Positions 8,823 through 16,279 of a stretch of 64,000 nucleotides of DNA are shown one piece after another; position 1 is the stretch's first letter, and every line of letters starts with the position of its first letter. The position numbers were made by a program, and so were the translations under genes. The notes beneath the pieces are model-generated. The model was given only the letters and a program-made list of their open reading frames with translations. It was not told the DNA's origin and searched no databases. This DNA is from Pseudomonadota bacterium. Lineage in GTDB: Bacteria; Pseudomonadota; Alphaproteobacteria; Rhizobiales; Hyphomicrobiaceae. The stretch is taken from the NCBI GenBank assembly GCA_023423275.1, contig JAFAFW010000110.1:124001-188000 (forward strand), written 5' to 3'.

Positions 8823-9632
8823 ATGGCCATGACTATCAGATTTTCTGCTCCGCTTGTAGTTTTGCTTTTGGTTTCAAGTCTTCTATTGATTGTTGGATTG
8901 TATAACGCCGAAAAACACTTACTCTATCAATCGGAGCAGCAACTCACCTATCTGCCCCAAAGCAACGACAATGATGGCAGAACCGTCGTTGCACGCGATC
9001 TACTCGCGCAGGAATCCATGGCGTACTGGACCCGCGTCACGGCTTTCACAGCGATTGGTGCCCTACTCCTGACCGCATTCGGCATAGCCCTCCTCAAAGA
9101 AACTCTCGAGGCGACTAGAGGTGCTGTAAGAGAAGCGGAAGAAGCTACCGCCGCAGCCAATAAATCCGTTGAGGTCGCCAGGCAGACTGGTCAGAATCAA
9201 GTTCGCGCATACCTCTATGTTAAACCGCAGCTTATTTTTCATGGCAGACCACAGCCCACAAAATATGTCGTTCACATCTGCAATTGTGGTCACAGCCCTG
9301 CCTATAAAGTTGGCGCGCACGGCAGAGCGGCAATCAGCGTTTATCCATTGCAGGGGAGATTACCACCTATAGAAGTAGAACCGGAGCTTTCCGTGGCGCT
9401 GCTCGCGCCGGGACAAGAGCCATTTGCTATAGAAGAAGCGTTTCCGCCTATTACGCCGGAAGAGAGCGTTGCGCTCGCAAATGATACATCGGCAATCTAC
9501 ATATGGGGACAAGTGCACTATTCAGACATCTTTGGCATTGAGCGATCAACTCCATTCTGCTTTGCCGCTACAGGATCACAATTCCGCAACGGCGATCTTA
9601 TCCCAATAGATGATGGACGAGTGGCGACGTAG
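8823..9632 (+). CDS. Two-helix membrane protein, unknown function
   Basis: 269 residues. Two membrane helices are clear: about 8-26 (PLVVLLLVSSLLLIVGL) and 70-92 (VTAFTAIGALLLTAFGIALL). A charged coiled segment follows (93-125, AVREAEEATAAANKSVEVARQ) and then a beta-rich domain (130-265). Its codon use is more AT-rich than that of the virion genes around it, it has its own 94-base upstream gap, and the next gene is convergent. These traits suit a moron carried for the host's or the lysogen's benefit, such as envelope alteration or exclusion. That role is inference. Confidence 0.6.
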   Translation: MAMTIRFSAPLVVLLLVSSLLLIVGLYNAEKHLLYQSEQQLTYLPQSNDNDGRTVVARDLLAQESMAYWTRVTAFTAIGALLLTAFGIALLKETLEATRGAVREAEEATAAANKSVEVARQTGQNQVRAYLYVKPQLIFHGRPQPTKYVVHICNCGHSPAYKVGAHGRAAISVYPLQGRLPPIEVEPELSVALLAPGQEPFAIEEAFPPITPEESVALANDTSAIYIWGQVHYSDIFGIERSTPFCFAATGSQFRNGDLIPIDDGRVAT

Positions 9633-9649
9633 AGTCGTCATGGTAGCTC

Positions 9650-9967
9650 CTAACCTAGTGCCAGCCAGAAGTAGATTCGATTGTCCGCCGTCGCACTGTC
9701 GTTCGAGTGCGTGATCGTGAACTCACCTGAACCCACGGCGCTCACGAAGAGGCTCCCGTTGGCCAGCTCATGCGCCGCGTTCGCTGAAGCCGGGAAGAGG
9801 AACACGTTGCTGTCCAGGCCGCAGTTCGGCGCTATCACGACGGTGAATACGTCAGAGTTGGCGGCAAGTGTGCAAGTCCCAACAGCATTGGACCGGCCTG
9901 CGGCCAAGTCCCGGATCGGCTGGATTATCTGAGGTAAACTGGTCTCGCGCAGATGCGGAACCTTCAC
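9650..9967 (-). CDS. Small phage structural protein
   Basis: 105 residues from a GTG start preceded by GGAGGTGA. The sequence after residue 25 is all-beta: NAVGTCTLAANSDVFTVVIAP, FLFPASANAAHE and GEFTITHSNDSATADNRIYFWLALG. The FLFP.(T/S)ANAA...FTITHAN-type pattern recurs in small virion proteins of alphaproteobacterial podoviruses, often next to tail-stabilisation genes as here. It is probably a head or tail decoration protein. Confidence 0.6.
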   Translation of the reverse strand: MKVPHLRETSLPQIIQPIRDLAAGRSNAVGTCTLAANSDVFTVVIAPNCGLDSNVFLFPASANAAHELANGSLFVSAVGSGEFTITHSNDSATADNRIYFWLALG

Positions 9968-10001
9968 TGGTCACCTCCGGTGACCTCAAGAGGACACATC
10001 C

Positions 10002-11684
10002 TCATCTCTTACCCCCGCCCGTATAGTCCGGCTCGCATCCCGTCGCATATGACCACTCGGTACCAGCCGGGATGCGCAGCTTCACACGGGCATGCCGGGT
10101 CGACACTCGTTGCGGGCACATGCCGCGTGCATCGATCCCGGTCTCGGTACTGTAGACAGGATCAGTCTTGAGGTTCTCGCGCCCACCGATGGATGCAAAT
10201 GCTTCAGGTGCGTCCGTGACCGGATACACACCCCGAACAAAGAGACGCTTCGAAATGCCGGATTGCTCACCGGTCTGCAGTGTTGCTTCGAGGTTGTCGC
10301 CTGAGAAGAAGCCTAGCGAGTGCTCGGAATCGAATGCCGCCAGCCGAGCGAGCGTCGCAGTTTCGAACTCGTCGAGCGAGATCGGTAGAGCGTCCAGCGA
10401 ACCGGCCACATAGCCACCTTCGGTGTAAGCACTTGAGTAGGTGGAACCCTGCAGGTCGATCTCAGTGTTCGAGATGACAGCGATCGGCCATGATCCATTC
10501 GCTTCTGTCGTGCCACCTACCTCGGCGACCTCCTTGATGTCGTTGGTCGCCCATCCCGCCGTGCTGGCCACAGTAAGTCGGATCGCACCAGAACCGTTAT
10601 CGGCCGTATTGGCGACCGGCACCGCACCAATCATGTTGAGTGCTTCGAGCGTGATGCCGGGCTTGGCCAGTGACGTGAGATACTCACCTTGGAGGTCGAT
10701 CGGCGTCCAGCGATCAAGAATGAAGTCGAACGCCAGCACCTTATTGAAAGCATCCATGGCGACGTCTTTGGTCTTGTACGTCCAGAGGATCGTGTGCGCC
10801 TCGGGATTGGCGGCACCGATCACAAGATCTGGTCGAGCCGGATCATACGCTTTCAGGAATGTGCGATCGACCCGCTCCTTACCGATAGGCATCAGGCCGC
10901 CTTCCGGATTGAGCTTCATGAACCCTTTCGCCGACAAGAAAAATACTATGCCGCCCACATCCACGACGGAATGCGGATTCGTGACGCCGATGTCTTTCGC
11001 GATACGATCGATTTGGAACACGATGTCCGACCCCGGCGAGAAAATCATTCGGCGGATCATTGTGTCCTGGAAAATGGTGCCGACATCACCGCCAACGACA
11101 CACCGCGCGTTTCCGCCGTCAGGCAAGTCTTGAAAGTCCGAATAGTTGACCGTTGACGTCCAGGTCGTGATCGCATTGAGTCCGGACCATTGAACACGCT
11201 TTGGAAATGATGCGAGACCGGACAGGACAACGAACCGATTGACTACGGCGACATGCGCCGCCTGGGGCGGTGATCCGCCCAGATCGGTAAACTCAGTGGA
11301 CGACGAGAGAGTGAATGCTTGTGGTGGCGCATTCGCCTGGACAGCGATCACAACGTCGTTGAACTGCGCAAATGACCAATGCGCGCCGGACGATAGACCC
11401 GCGTAGGCGTTCCCGGACTTCGATACATCGACCCAGTTGAGCGTCGTGTTGTCGAGGAGATAAAGGCGAGTTTCGGTACCGGCGAAGATGGCCACCGAGC
11501 CATCGGCACGTGTCGCAAAGAAGCCTCCACGACACCGGCCGGGAAGCTTACCTGAGAAGGATGAAAGCGACTGGAACGGCCCATATCCCGATGCAACCGG
11601 GAGAACATTGTTGATGAACTGAGTGTGGGAAGCGTTGAGATCGTTGGTGTCTGGACGCCAGTCGGGAAATTTAAGAACGGGTAT
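10002..11684 (-). CDS. P22-type packaged-DNA stabilisation/tail hub protein; non-canonical start
   Basis: The frame is open to the upstream gene's stop at 11697. The first standard start codon (GTG 11495) yields 497 residues. The 60 codons before it continue the protein (FPDWRPDTNDLNASHTQFI, VLPVASGYGPF, CRGGFFATRADGS), matching the usual N-terminus of this family. A GGGAG sits 6 bases before ATA 11684, giving 560 residues; ATC 11690 is the alternative. Repeated beta blades (NRFVVLSGL, WTYKTKDVAMDAFNKVLAFDFILDRWT) suggest a propeller-like tail protein. It follows the head-tail adaptor with coupled translation. Confidence 0.7.
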   Translation of the reverse strand: MPVLKFPDWRPDTNDLNASHTQFINNVLPVASGYGPFQSLSSFSGKLPGRCRGGFFATRADGSVAIFAGTETRLYLLDNTTLNWVDVSKSGNAYAGLSSGAHWSFAQFNDVVIAVQANAPPQAFTLSSSTEFTDLGGSPPQAAHVAVVNRFVVLSGLASFPKRVQWSGLNAITTWTSTVNYSDFQDLPDGGNARCVVGGDVGTIFQDTMIRRMIFSPGSDIVFQIDRIAKDIGVTNPHSVVDVGGIVFFLSAKGFMKLNPEGGLMPIGKERVDRTFLKAYDPARPDLVIGAANPEAHTILWTYKTKDVAMDAFNKVLAFDFILDRWTPIDLQGEYLTSLAKPGITLEALNMIGAVPVANTADNGSGAIRLTVASTAGWATNDIKEVAEVGGTTEANGSWPIAVISNTEIDLQGSTYSSAYTEGGYVAGSLDALPISLDEFETATLARLAAFDSEHSLGFFSGDNLEATLQTGEQSGISKRLFVRGVYPVTDAPEAFASIGGRENLKTDPVYSTETGIDARGMCPQRVSTRHARVKLRIPAGTEWSYATGCEPDYTGGGKR

Positions 11685-11696
11685 GGTGATCTCCCG

Positions 11697-12338
11697 TCAG
11701 AACTGCATAGACGTGACGCGACCCTGCCCGTGTTGCGTCAGTTGTGCGGTACGAGAGATGAGTTGCTCCTCAGCTTCCCGGATGACTGCAGTCATGGTCT
11801 CGGCCAGTTCGGGATCATGGAGCACGTGAATGGCGATCTCGAATTTCGCCCGCGCTCGGATCAGCCGCTCGGCCTTGGTCATCCAGACGTTGTTTGTCTC
11901 GTTGTTCGTGACTGGAGGAGCACGCTTGATCGACGCACCGATGCGGATCAGCCAGTTGGATTCTGCCGGGACCGGATAAAGCCGAAACTGCTCGGCGTAG
12001 AAGCAATATGCGCCTGGCTGACCTGTCGCTGTCGCGTTGGTCGAGGCGCTCTCAATGACAGCTGGTGCCATGGGCTCCAGCATGAACGGCGTATTGCCTA
12101 TATAGAGCGCAACGTAGTCGATCTTCTGGATATCGGCGATGGCCGTGTTTGCAGAGGAACCGTAGAACTCCTGCCCCTGAACTGCCGGGAAGGTAATCGA
12201 GCGCGTTTCGTTGAAGTAATATCGCTCGTCCTGATAGGCAGCGATGGCGTCGTTAATCGCGTACGCAATCTGGGAGGTCAGGTCATTGCGGGCCAGTTCG
12301 TCGGCAATCCGCGCCTTCATCGTAGCTAGTGTCGTCAC
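11697..12338 (-). CDS. Head-tail adaptor (P22 tail accessory factor type)
   Basis: 213 residues from GTG. The N-terminal helix pair (ARIADELARNDLTSQIAYAINDAIAAYQDERYYFNETR) followed by a beta domain (SITFPAVQGQEFYG) and a helical C-terminus (MTKAERLIRARAKFEIAIHVLHDPELAETM) is the pattern of phage adaptor proteins that dock on the portal ring. It directly precedes the stabilisation protein, as gp4 precedes gp10 in P22. A TAAATA motif lies 6 bases before the start codon. Confidence 0.7.
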   Translation of the reverse strand: MTTLATMKARIADELARNDLTSQIAYAINDAIAAYQDERYYFNETRSITFPAVQGQEFYGSSANTAIADIQKIDYVALYIGNTPFMLEPMAPAVIESASTNATATGQPGAYCFYAEQFRLYPVPAESNWLIRIGASIKRAPPVTNNETNNVWMTKAERLIRARAKFEIAIHVLHDPELAETMTAVIREAEEQLISRTAQLTQHGQGRVTSMQF

Positions 12339-12343
12339 GAGAG

Positions 12344-12351
12344 TATTTAGG
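12344..12351 (-). promoter_or_regulatory. TAAATA motif, weak copy upstream of the adaptor gene
   Basis: CTAAATAC on the minus strand just before the GTG start at 12338, a degenerate match to the prophage's ATAAATAG element. It is fused to GGCAATGTCC (12350-12359), a nine-base word that also flanks both copies of the 82-bp element. Confidence 0.3.
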
Positions 12352-12372
12352 CAATGTCCGCACCGCCCAAAC

Positions 12373-12398
12373 AGAAGGGCCGGAAAACCGGCCCTTCT
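12373..12398 (-). terminator. Strong hairpin between decoration and adaptor genes
   Basis: AGAAGGGCCGG and CCGGCCCTTCT form a perfect 11-bp stem around a 4-base loop. On the minus strand it lies 30 bases after the decoration-protein gene and before the next leftward promoter-like motif. Only a weak T-rich stretch (TGTTTG) follows, so it may act as an attenuator that sets coat-protein mRNA levels and protects its 3' end. Confidence 0.7.
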
Positions 12399-12427
12399 GA
12401 CTTCCTAATTGTCCGTCGAGTGACGAA

Positions 12428-12823
12428 TTATCCGAGATCTGGCATGAACTGGACGTAGACGAAACCGATACCAGTCGTAATCTCCGCCGTGTTTGCCAGA
12501 GAATAGACGACCTCGGTGTCGACTGATGGCGTGACATCGTTCGATGTTGCCAACTCATCGGCGGCTTTAACGCCAGCCGAGCTGAGCGCAACGTCCGTTG
12601 CAAAGCCATCAGGATCATCAGCAGTGCCGATGTCGATAGTGGTCGTGCCATCGAAGGCGGTCTGCACAACGATGCCACCGCCGACGACGATGGAACCAGC
12701 AGGGACAAAGCCCAGTGAGTGGTTCACACCGGGAATGGTGTTCCCGGTAACCGTCTCGCGCAGATAATGCGTCTGCGAGGTGTGATAGAGGCGGGCGTCA
12801 GTGCCCGGAGTATTTGTAGCCAT
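12428..12823 (-). CDS. Probable head decoration protein
   Basis: 131 residues with a good AAGGAGA site. It is beta-rich and Thr/Gly-rich: NHSLGFVPAGSIVVGGGIVVQTAFDGTT, IDIGTADDPDGFATDVAL and a terminal FVYVQFMPDLG strand. It is the gene immediately downstream of the major coat protein, 14 bases away, where podoviruses of this type place a small capsid-associated protein. No catalytic motif was seen. The decoration role is inferred. Confidence 0.6.
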   Translation of the reverse strand: MATNTPGTDARLYHTSQTHYLRETVTGNTIPGVNHSLGFVPAGSIVVGGGIVVQTAFDGTTTIDIGTADDPDGFATDVALSSAGVKAADELATSNDVTPSVDTEVVYSLANTAEITTGIGFVYVQFMPDLG

Positions 12824-12837
12824 GTCTGTTGTCTCCT

Positions 12838-13914
12838 TTACGCAGCCGCTACCGCATAGGTGCTGATCACAACCGTGCCGAAGTCAGCGGAATTGTACTG
12901 GGTCTTCTTCAGACCCCAGATGCTCCAGGCCGAAACCTCCAGCTTCCGTTTGTGGTCGAGCAACTCCTCGTTCCAGCGATATTTCGAAGGGCCGGAGTTG
13001 TTCTGTCCGTAGCCGCAAACAGCAGCCTGGGCACCGAGAAGGATCGCGCGACGGACGCTCGAAATGGCAGCGCCAGACGAGCTGTGTACGCCCTGCGTGA
13101 CATCCTGAGACGAGCGGAGGATGACCGAGTTGTACTCACCAAGCGCCCCAGTGTAGATGGGATTTTTTGTAATATCGCCACCCGACATCGCCGCTTTTTG
13201 AATATCCAGCCACTGGCCAGACGAGCTATTCGTCCGTAGGCTCGTCACCTGATAGGGGTGAAGGTAGCAAACATACTTCGGCTGCCCGCCGATCTTGATC
13301 GGGCGCACCATGTTGTCGCCGACCTTCGCCGCTTCAACAGCAGCATCGATCAGGTTCAGCGTGAACTTGTCGGAGGAGTCGATGGTGTCGTCCGACGTTG
13401 CGTCGCCACCATAGATCTTCCGAACCGATCCGGCTGGTGCCAGGACCGCATTCATGCCGGTGTATTTCACATTGGTCTGGGGCGTGTAACCACAGGTCTG
13501 ATTGAAGAAGCTGATGCTCTTCCGATCGGCCCACCATTCGCCGAGGCCATCCTTGGCCTGGGCACGGAGGTCGAACGGGACACGCTGAGCGTCGATCGTA
13601 TGTTCGGATTTGACACCGACCACGTGGCCGAGTTCGTTGATGATGACGCTGTCCGAATAGATCGAGAGCGCCTCGCCGTTGCCTTCGGCGGTCTCGTTCT
13701 CGGACTTGCCTTCGCCGGTCAGGCGAGCACGGAGGCCAAAGGTGACACGGTCGCCCGCACCCTTCTTGGTTTCCGTTTTAATTTGGATGATTGAGTTTTC
13801 GTCGTCGCCCATGAGCGGCGCGATATCGAGGTACTCACGCTCCGCTGCCGTCAGCATCTTGCTCCAGAGCTTGACGGTCATCGCGTCGTTGAGACCAAAA
13901 CTAGTCGTGGACAT
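12838..13914 (-). CDS. Major capsid protein, N4-gp56 family
   Basis: 358 residues, the usual length for this family. It starts with a short N-arm (SFGLNDAMTVKLWSKMLTAAEREYL). Then come MGDDENSIIQIKTETKKGAGDRVTFGLRARL and TGEGKSENETAEGNGEALS (the E-loop), and GGQPKYVCYLHPYQVTSLR with an aromatic-rich core. This order matches the HK97-fold coat proteins called N4-gp56. It forms the icosahedral shell together with the scaffold encoded at 15.2-16.2 kb. AAGGA lies directly before the ATG. A TATAAATAG motif 120 bases upstream points at it. Confidence 0.88.
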   Translation of the reverse strand: MSTTSFGLNDAMTVKLWSKMLTAAEREYLDIAPLMGDDENSIIQIKTETKKGAGDRVTFGLRARLTGEGKSENETAEGNGEALSIYSDSVIINELGHVVGVKSEHTIDAQRVPFDLRAQAKDGLGEWWADRKSISFFNQTCGYTPQTNVKYTGMNAVLAPAGSVRKIYGGDATSDDTIDSSDKFTLNLIDAAVEAAKVGDNMVRPIKIGGQPKYVCYLHPYQVTSLRTNSSSGQWLDIQKAAMSGGDITKNPIYTGALGEYNSVILRSSQDVTQGVHSSSGAAISSVRRAILLGAQAAVCGYGQNNSGPSKYRWNEELLDHKRKLEVSAWSIWGLKKTQYNSADFGTVVISTYAVAAA

Positions 13915-14012
13915 TCCTTCTGTGGTTTCCGTTGGTTAGGCTCATTCTCGCTGAGCTAACGGGGCCGGTAACGGTGCCCAATCGGAGCTATCCACAGTTC
14001 TCCAGATAACGG

Positions 14013-14843
14013 ATGAACCGAGACTTCGCGTTGATGCTATTTATACACCGAGGTGATTCGCTGAAGCCCCGGCTGGCCGCTTCAGAAGAGTTGTGTCATT
14101 GCTTGATGGTGAGCAGGATGTGGGGCGACGAGGATATTGCGGAACTAGCCGACGATCCCGATCTGGCCTTTGTGCAGTTTGAGCGAATGGCTCGTGCTAG
14201 ATTGGATAGCCGCCTCGAAGGTCTCGACCCCAATGTCGATACGTCCATTATCTACTTTGAATATATGAGCGCGGTGCTCGCTGCTGCGAAGTCATTCCAG
14301 ATATCGGATTTGGCCAAATGGCGGCTCCCCTCGATGCGGGACGACGATGTGGAGCGGACCTGCCAAGACTTCGCCATCAACGCGCAACACGTCGCGATGC
14401 AAATTCAGCTGAGATTCGGACCACGTTTTCGAACGTCATCTGTCAAGATTGGACAGAATGCGCGGGAGAAACTGAGGCATCACCTCGCTCAGATGAGAGA
14501 GGCAGTGGAAAAGTCTGAACTTTCTCAAGAGAAGAAAGACCGCATTATGCGGCGGATCAACGATTTGCAGAAGGAGGTCGATGCAGGACGGACTCCCATC
14601 CAATCTCTGGGAGAACTTGTGATGCAGATCTCCGATATCACCTCCAATGCTATCGACCGTGTGTTACCAAGCGTCCGCGCTATTGCAGCGATATTCCAAA
14701 GCGAGCGCGAGACCGAAGAGGCTGAACGGGCGCAACTGCCAAAGCCAATCGAGCGAAAGCGCATCAAAGGTCCTGAGCAATCAGACGTAAAACCAGCAAA
14801 CGGAACGGCGCAGAAGGGTTTTGAGGACGATATTCCGTTCTGA
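14013..14843 (+). CDS. Unknown protein with SSB-like acidic C-terminal tip
   Basis: 276 residues, transcribed against the leftward head genes. The first 60 residues are helical, 95-190 are a charged helical region (REKLRHHLAQMREAVEKSELSQEKKDRIMRRINDLQKEV) likely to coil, and the end is a basic linker (KPIERKRIKGPEQSD). The last residues are FEDDIPF, nearly identical to the DDDIPF tip by which bacterial single-strand binding protein recruits repair and replication enzymes. No OB-fold is evident. The start could also be ATG 14106, since a promoter motif overlaps the first codons. Function not recognised. Confidence 0.6.
   Translation: MNRDFALMLFIHRGDSLKPRLAASEELCHCLMVSRMWGDEDIAELADDPDLAFVQFERMARARLDSRLEGLDPNVDTSIIYFEYMSAVLAAAKSFQISDLAKWRLPSMRDDDVERTCQDFAINAQHVAMQIQLRFGPRFRTSSVKIGQNAREKLRHHLAQMREAVEKSELSQEKKDRIMRRINDLQKEVDAGRTPIQSLGELVMQISDITSNAIDRVLPSVRAIAAIFQSERETEEAERAQLPKPIERKRIKGPEQSDVKPANGTAQKGFEDDIPF
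14037..14046 (-). promoter_or_regulatory. TATAAATAG motif upstream of the coat-protein gene
   Basis: CTATTTATAC on the plus strand, GTATAAATAG on the minus strand, pointing at the coat-protein gene that begins 123 bases further on. It is among the best matches in the set and lies upstream of what should be the most highly expressed late gene. Confidence 0.5.
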
Positions 14844-14860
14844 GTCCACTCCGCGCTCGT

Positions 14861-15247
14861 CTAGTCGCCCCGATGCTCTAGCTCCAGCGCTATCCGCATG
14901 GTCGTCACCCGCTCGTATTTTTCCTTCGTCGAGTGACCGTCCCACCGCCTTGGATATTCTGGCAGAGCCTCGAACAAGATGGCGTCGGACTCGTGATAGT
15001 GCCAGGACACCTGTCCAGTCGGCAGGTCGATATAAACGCACCCGTGCCAACAATCATCCCAGCCTTCGATGTCGGTGTCTGCCCGACCTACTCTCCATCC
15101 CATTGCCAGCGCCATCTGCGCGAGCAGCGCCACGACCATATTGCGTTCCCGATAGGCCTTGGACTTCTCGTGCCGAAGCTGGGCGAACTGGATTTCGATG
15201 TAGTCAGACGGCGTCGTGCGCCCTCGCCTGCCAGCAAACCGGCTCAT
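14861..15247 (-). CDS. Conserved phage protein, unknown function
   Basis: 128 residues; its ATG overlaps the scaffold's stop (ATGA), so the two are coupled. A predicted helix is followed by Trp-rich beta strands (GWDDCWHGCVYIDLPTGQVSWHYHESDAILF). The segment LPEYPRRWDGHSTKEKYERV has the W-DGH-T-EEKY form that recurs in many small phage proteins of unknown role. No known enzyme motif. Confidence 0.6.
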   Translation of the reverse strand: MSRFAGRRGRTTPSDYIEIQFAQLRHEKSKAYRERNMVVALLAQMALAMGWRVGRADTDIEGWDDCWHGCVYIDLPTGQVSWHYHESDAILFEALPEYPRRWDGHSTKEKYERVTTMRIALELEHRGD

Positions 15248-16245
15248 TCGCCCATCAGCTTCCGCAGCTGATTGCGGCTCAGGTGTCCAACCTTCTTGTG
15301 GAACTCGTCGTCGGACATATTGGCGAGCGCTTCCAAGGTCATTCCCTCACCTGGTGATCCACCAGCTGACGACAGCGATGCCGTCTTCTGCTGTCCCGCT
15401 TTGATCTGCTCGATCTTCTGGGCAGCTGGCGATGGTGTTGGGTTTGGAGTCGGGGTGGGTGATGGCGTCGGTGCTGGTGATTGACCGGCAGTGAATCCCC
15501 TGGCGAGAGCAAGCTGATACATGACCTGCGCCGGGCTCCTGCGGTTCTGAATAGCCTGGGCGACGAGCCCCTTCTCTTCCTGTGCGATCATAGCATTGCG
15601 CTGGCTATGGTCGGTGACTCCGATCGCCTCCAGCTCCTTGTGCCGTGCATTGACGAGGTGGAAGTATGCGTCCTTGAAATCCGGTTTCTCCTGAAGGAAA
15701 CGCACTGCATCATTCTGGTAGCTCTGAACAAGGTTCTGCTCGGCAGCGGATGATTGCTCCCGTTGCTCACGGACATTGAGCTGACTCTGGAGCTTCTCGA
15801 TCTTGCCCATGGCCTGCTTGAACGCACCGAATATGTCCTCGTCGGGGTTTATTGGCTCCTCTTTCTGGGCCTGCTCAGGACCTTCCTGTGCACCGATAAT
15901 CTGGTTCAGGACTGCCAGACGCTCATCAGCACGGGCCATCTTCTCCCGATATGAGAGGTTTTCGGACTCCAAGGCTTTCCGACGTTCCCGTTCCTTGTGG
16001 AATGCACCATGCGGTACGAACCGACCCGATTTGAGATCACGTGGTTTGCCGTCAGCGCCGATCTCGATGGTGATCTCGGCGTCATCGTCACCATGAGCTT
16101 CTGGCTGCGCAGTCGCTACCGGTTCTGGCGTTGACTGTGGAGCCGATTGCTCCGGTGCTTGAAGGGCGGATGTATCCTCCCCCTTAGACGTGATGTACGC
16201 CATCTCCTCTGGCGAGAAATCTTCCGTGCTGTTCAGATCGTTCAA
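15244..16245 (-). CDS. Capsid scaffolding protein
   Basis: 333 residues from TTG with CAGGAG 6 bases upstream. Acidic and proline-rich at the start (residues 20-60), then long charged helix (AFHKERERRKALESENLSYREKMARADERLAVLNQII) and a second coil. A Pro/Thr/Ser spacer (APTPSPTPTPNPTPSP) near 255-275 precedes a C-terminal helix (LSRNQLRKLMGE) of the type that binds coat protein. Position between portal and coat genes and the coiled-coil build are those of podovirus scaffolds. Confidence 0.75.
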   Translation of the reverse strand: MNDLNSTEDFSPEEMAYITSKGEDTSALQAPEQSAPQSTPEPVATAQPEAHGDDDAEITIEIGADGKPRDLKSGRFVPHGAFHKERERRKALESENLSYREKMARADERLAVLNQIIGAQEGPEQAQKEEPINPDEDIFGAFKQAMGKIEKLQSQLNVREQREQSSAAEQNLVQSYQNDAVRFLQEKPDFKDAYFHLVNARHKELEAIGVTDHSQRNAMIAQEEKGLVAQAIQNRRSPAQVMYQLALARGFTAGQSPAPTPSPTPTPNPTPSPAAQKIEQIKAGQQKTASLSSAGGSPGEGMTLEALANMSDDEFHKKVGHLSRNQLRKLMGE

Positions 16246-16270
16246 CGATTGCTCCTGCTGTTCCTGGTCA

Positions 16271-16278
16271 TATTTATA
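16271..16278 (-). promoter_or_regulatory. TATAAATA motif upstream of the scaffold gene
   Basis: TATAAATA on the minus strand in the 34-base gap between portal and scaffold genes, about 26 bases before the scaffold start and before its ribosome site. It fits a promoter for scaffold and coat genes independent of the portal transcript. Confidence 0.45.
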
Positions 16279-16279
16279 C

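Noticed and set aside
15420..15485. Periodic sequence resembling a CRISPR or minisatellite
   Set aside because: It encodes the Pro/Thr/Ser spacer of the scaffold protein; the period is codon-based, with no spacer-repeat structure. No CRISPR array was seen in the window.
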